This document shows positions 6,705-8,382 of a DNA stretch of 8,382 nucleotides, one piece after another. Position 1 is the first letter of the stretch. Each line of letters begins with the position of its first letter. Made by a program: the position numbers and the translations under genes. The DNA is taken from assembly GCA_017544185.1 (NCBI GenBank), contig JAFYEQ010000097.1:1-8382 (forward strand), given 5' to 3'. The notes under the pieces are model-generated. The model was not told the origin of the DNA, did not search any database, and saw only the letters and a program-made list of their open reading frames with translations. The stretch is from Oscillospiraceae bacterium (GTDB taxonomy: Bacteria; Bacillota; Clostridia; Oscillospirales; Ruminococcaceae).

Positions 6705-7207
6705 TGTCGGAGGACCATACGACGGGAAATTTCGTTATAGATGAAGAGATCAGGGGCTGGTACGACCATTACCGCAGCTTCTGCGAGTTCATGGCCGATA
6801 CAGGTATGGAGTCCGACTTTGAGCCCGGGATGGCCCTTGAACAGATCGAGGGCTGGGAGCAGGAAAACGATACCGAGCTCCCTCACCAGTACAAGAGCTG
6901 GCTCATGCTCACAGGCGGAACGCGTATCCTTGACGGTGAGCTGGAGCTGTATGCGCCCGAGATAGGCGGTCTGGATGAGGAAGACGATATAGTCATCATC
7001 GGCAGCACAGGCGACGGCTCCGAGGCAGGCATCAGACGTGCAGACGGCACGGTCTATACCATATGCGACGGGGACATAAGGGAATACGAGGACTTTGATG
7101 ACTTCCTCACATACAGGATGGCTTTCCTCCAGGATATCGCCGAGGATGAGATCGGCGAGGACTGGCAGGATCAGTTCGAGGGAACGCTCGGCGCTCTGGA
7201 AGAATGA
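6701..7207 (+). CDS. SMI1/KNR4 (SUKH) family protein
   Basis: A 168-residue, strongly acidic cytoplasmic protein. The SUKH pattern is visible: IEGWEQENDTELPHQYKSWL (49-68, the helix and LP..YK motif), LTGGTRILDGELELY (70-84), and a later strand region with GDGSEAGI (104-111), DGTVYTICDGDI (115-126) and FDDFLTYRM (132-140). Bacterial SUKH proteins are often immunity proteins against secreted toxins, but many serve other unknown roles. No toxin gene lies beside it here. The start ATG at 6701 overlaps the DUF4097-like stop as ATGA. No good ribosome binding site lies before it, so translation probably depends on re-initiation after the upstream gene. An ATG at 6704 is an alternative start. The tight link suggests the two proteins act together. 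Confidence 0.83.
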   Translation: MMSEDHTTGNFVIDEEIRGWYDHYRSFCEFMADTGMESDFEPGMALEQIEGWEQENDTELPHQYKSWLMLTGGTRILDGELELYAPEIGGLDEEDDIVIIGSTGDGSEAGIRRADGTVYTICDGDIREYEDFDDFLTYRMAFLQDIAEDEIGEDWQDQFEGTLGALEE

Positions 7208-7231
7208 TCCGGATATTACTTTAGTCATATA

Positions 7232-7320
7232 AAAAAGTTTCCTTTCTCACTACCGATCATCTGTCATATGTCATATAATGATGATATGATCGATGACCAT
7301 GTGCAGAAAGGAGACTTTTT
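7232..7320 (+). promoter_or_regulatory. Long inverted repeat covering the ribosome binding site of the 7321 gene
   Basis: Bases 7232-7247 (AAAAAGTTTCCTTTCT) can pair in RNA with 7305-7320 (AGAAAGGAGACTTTTT): 16 pairs with a single G-U wobble. The right arm contains the ribosome binding site AAAGGAG (7307-7313) and ends right before the ATG. Nested inside, CGATCAT (7254-7260) pairs with ATGATCG (7286-7292). The A/T ends of the stem also resemble a two-way terminator. A -10-like TATAAT at 7274-7279 sits in the loop; if used, only the right arm would be transcribed. Confidence 0.55.
7263..7276 (+). repeat. Tandem GTCATAT repeat
   Basis: GTCATAT occurs twice in tandem (7263-7269, 7270-7276), with a third copy at 7224-7230, all in the 113-base gap before the membrane protein gene. 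The second copy overlaps the TATAAT at 7274-7279. Regulator half-sites are possible. Confidence 0.4.
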
Positions 7321-7908
7321 ATGTATATCAAAAGAGCCGCATCAGCGGGCATCATATGTGAGATCGTATACTTCCTGTCGGTGACGGCGTTCATAGTACT
7401 TCATACCGAATGGGCACTGACCCTGTGGGAGATCATGACCGTCGCAGGCGCGGCTGTGATGCTGGGCGTCATGGATGCCATAGCGGACATATACGGCATT
7501 ACAGGGACCTTACGCAGGTATATGGATATATCCCTGTCCGGGACACTGTTCCTCACCGCTGCCGCACATTTTACCAGTATCGGTGTGACGCGGCCGCTGG
7601 TCTCACAGGGCATAGCCATACCCGACTTTGTCAAGATCGGCACACATCCCGGGTATGAGATGACTATAGACTATACCGCATGGGGGCTGTTCATGGGATG
7701 TGCGTTCCTGTTCTTATGCATGGGCGTAAAGGACAGACGTCTGAAGATACTTTCGGGGATATGCTCCGTTCTGTGTCTTTGCGGCTTCATCGGCAGTTTC
7801 TTCGCGGAAGGGCTGTGGTATGCGGCACCTATGGGCTACGGCATAGGCTTTCTGATCATGTGCATATTTGAGCTCAGGAGCTCCGGTGCAGATCCAGCAG
7901 CACACTGA
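7321..7908 (+). CDS. Integral membrane protein of unknown family (six predicted helices)
   Basis: A 195-residue protein that I do not recognise. It is mostly hydrophobic, with about six membrane helices (roughly 8-28, 37-57, 71-90, 119-136, 142-162, 166-185). Between helices 3 and 4 is a longer loop (about 90-118) containing RPLVSQGIAIPDFVKIGTHPGYEM, which would be the most likely functional exposed part. A basic MGVKDRRLK follows helix 4, and a short hydrophilic tail ends the protein. There is no signal peptide cleavage site or enzymatic motif that I can see. AAAGGAG (7307-7313) is 7 bases before the ATG but lies in a potential long hairpin. It is separated from the SUKH gene by 113 bases, so it is probably its own unit. 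A transporter or a sensor is possible, but nothing supports a choice. Confidence 0.8.
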   Translation: MYIKRAASAGIICEIVYFLSVTAFIVLHTEWALTLWEIMTVAGAAVMLGVMDAIADIYGITGTLRRYMDISLSGTLFLTAAAHFTSIGVTRPLVSQGIAIPDFVKIGTHPGYEMTIDYTAWGLFMGCAFLFLCMGVKDRRLKILSGICSVLCLCGFIGSFFAEGLWYAAPMGYGIGFLIMCIFELRSSGADPAAH

Positions 7909-7935
7909 CCGATATCTGCTCACATCACAATATCC

Positions 7936-7944
7936 TGCTATAAT
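7936..7944 (+). promoter_or_regulatory. Extended -10 promoter element (possible distal promoter of the lipoprotein gene)
   Basis: TGCTATAAT is a perfect extended -10 (TGn plus TATAAT). No good -35 is found 16-18 bases upstream. The 8-mer TGCTATAA recurs at 7983-7990. It could start a longer leader of the lipoprotein gene. Confidence 0.4.
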
Positions 7945-7974
7945 AGGAAATGTATACCCGATCGTAGGAAATGT
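7944..7974 (+). repeat. TAGGAAATGT direct repeat
   Basis: TAGGAAATGT occurs at 7944-7953 and 7965-7974, 21 bases apart (two DNA turns), directly after the extended -10. This phasing suits two regulator subunits on the same DNA face. Confidence 0.45.
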
Positions 7975-8024
7975 TCAATTGTTGCTATAAAGGATCCAAA
8001 AATTGTTATTATTGACCGATCCTA

Positions 8025-8053
8025 TTGACTAAACGATCTCCGTGTGGTAATAT
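8025..8053 (+). promoter_or_regulatory. Predicted main promoter of the solute-binding lipoprotein gene
   Basis: A -35 TTGACT (8025-8030) and a -10 TAATAT (8048-8053) are 17 bases apart, with TGG before the -10 as an extended element. The start would be near 8060, giving a leader of about 107 bases that includes a run of six G (8098-8103). Confidence 0.7.
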
Positions 8054-8078
8054 TTAATAGATCAGCAAGAAATATTAC
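8047..8078. promoter_or_regulatory. 9-bp inverted repeat over the -10 and start site of the lipoprotein promoter
   Basis: GTAATATTT (8047-8055) and AAATATTAC (8070-8078) are a perfect inverted repeat with a 14-base centre. The left arm contains the whole -10. The arms are 23 bases apart centre to centre, about two helical turns. It is a good candidate operator for a carbohydrate-responsive repressor; an mRNA hairpin is less likely because the left arm precedes the predicted start. Confidence 0.5.
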
Positions 8079-8167
8079 AGCTCGGATCGTGCTATTTGGG
8101 GGGCGACGCAGACCACTGTGCTCGTCTGACCGTGCTGTATGATGCTCGAACAGGAGGTCGTATCAAA

Positions 8168-8382
8168 ATGAAAAAGCGTATTCTGGCAACACTGATGTCT
8201 GCTGCAACTATCGCTTCCACACTGGCTGGCTGCGGCGGTACATCCACATCAACACCTTCGACTAACTCAAGCTCCAACAGCAATGCGAGCTCGAGCAGCA
8301 GCGGTGAGGTACAGGAGATCCAGTGGATGTTCTGGGATGACCTCAATGCTACTGAAGACCTTATCTCCCTCGGCTATAAGGA
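8168..8382 (+). CDS. Extracellular solute-binding lipoprotein of an ABC transporter (partial, C-terminus off the right edge)
   Basis: The first 71 codons of a secreted lipoprotein. The signal peptide has a basic start MKKR, a hydrophobic core and the lipobox LAGC with the lipidated cysteine at residue 22. A Ser/Thr/Asn-rich linker follows (about 23-45), then VQEIQWMFWDDLNATEDLI, which resembles the first strand of family 1 (sugar-type) solute-binding proteins. The mature protein would sit on the outer face of the membrane and pass a carbohydrate to an ABC permease probably encoded downstream. AGGAGG (8152-8157) is 10 bases before the ATG. Codons change here to GCT, TCT, ACT, CGT and ATT, unlike the genes to the left, as in highly expressed genes. 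The substrate cannot be told, and a peptide or other SBP family remains possible. Confidence 0.8.
   Translation, partial: MKKRILATLMSAATIASTLAGCGGTSTSTPSTNSSSNSNASSSSSGEVQEIQWMFWDDLNATEDLISLGYK

Noticed and set aside
6293..7228. Open frame of 311 codons on the minus strand
   Set aside because: It is antisense to the second DUF4097-like and SUKH genes, with composition and low-complexity serine/proline stretches typical of shadow frames.
8080..8160. Riboswitch in the lipoprotein leader
   Set aside because: Only a weak CAGAC/GTCTG stem (8109-8113, 8124-8128) and a run of six G are seen, and no known riboswitch core was recognised.

Overview
The window looks like a chromosomal stretch from a Gram-positive anaerobe of the Clostridia, plausibly Ruminococcus or a related Oscillospiraceae genus. 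This is inferred from strong AGGAGG ribosome binding sites, sigma-A-type promoters, a PadR/DUF1700/DUF4097 operon, a type II lipoprotein signal on a solute-binding protein, and heavy use of ATA and ATC for isoleucine with little ATT. The genus is a guess from gene content and codon style, not a match to a known sequence. No rRNA, tRNA, CRISPR array, insertion sequence or prophage gene was seen.

Layout: (1) 1-675, minus strand: the N-terminal part of a polyphosphate kinase 2 (PPK2) family protein that runs off the left edge, with its own promoter and a hairpin in its leader. (2) 676-1010: a divergent intergenic region holding the ppk2 promoter and a second promoter with a perfect 14-bp palindrome between its -35 and -10. 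(3) 1011-2831: a PadR regulator, a DUF1700/HAAS membrane protein and a membrane-anchored DUF4097 repeat protein, each overlapping the next. (4) 2904-5969: a seven-helix membrane HD-GYP protein (predicted cyclic-di-GMP phosphodiesterase), a nitrilase-superfamily amidohydrolase and a GNAT acetyltransferase, tightly packed. (5) 6027-7207: a second DUF4097-like protein, soluble and with a different repeat motif, overlapping a SUKH (SMI1/KNR4) protein by ATGA. (6) 7321-7908: a six-helix membrane protein of unknown family whose ribosome binding site lies in one arm of a long inverted repeat. (7) 7909-8382: a rich regulatory region and the start of a sugar-type ABC transporter solute-binding lipoprotein, cut by the right edge.

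All genes from 1011 to 7207 point the same way with gaps of at most 72 bases and no convincing terminator, so they may form one long transcript or several overlapping ones. The likely theme is envelope sensing: PadR would control the DUF1700/DUF4097 pair, and the HD-GYP protein could tie a membrane signal to cyclic-di-GMP. The second DUF4097-like/SUKH pair is the least explained part. I do not see a clear-cut new defence or mobile system. The most unusual items are the two DUF4097 proteins with different repeat signatures, the SUKH gene translationally coupled to one of them, and the palindromic or hairpin regulatory sites before padR, before the 7321 gene and before the lipoprotein gene.
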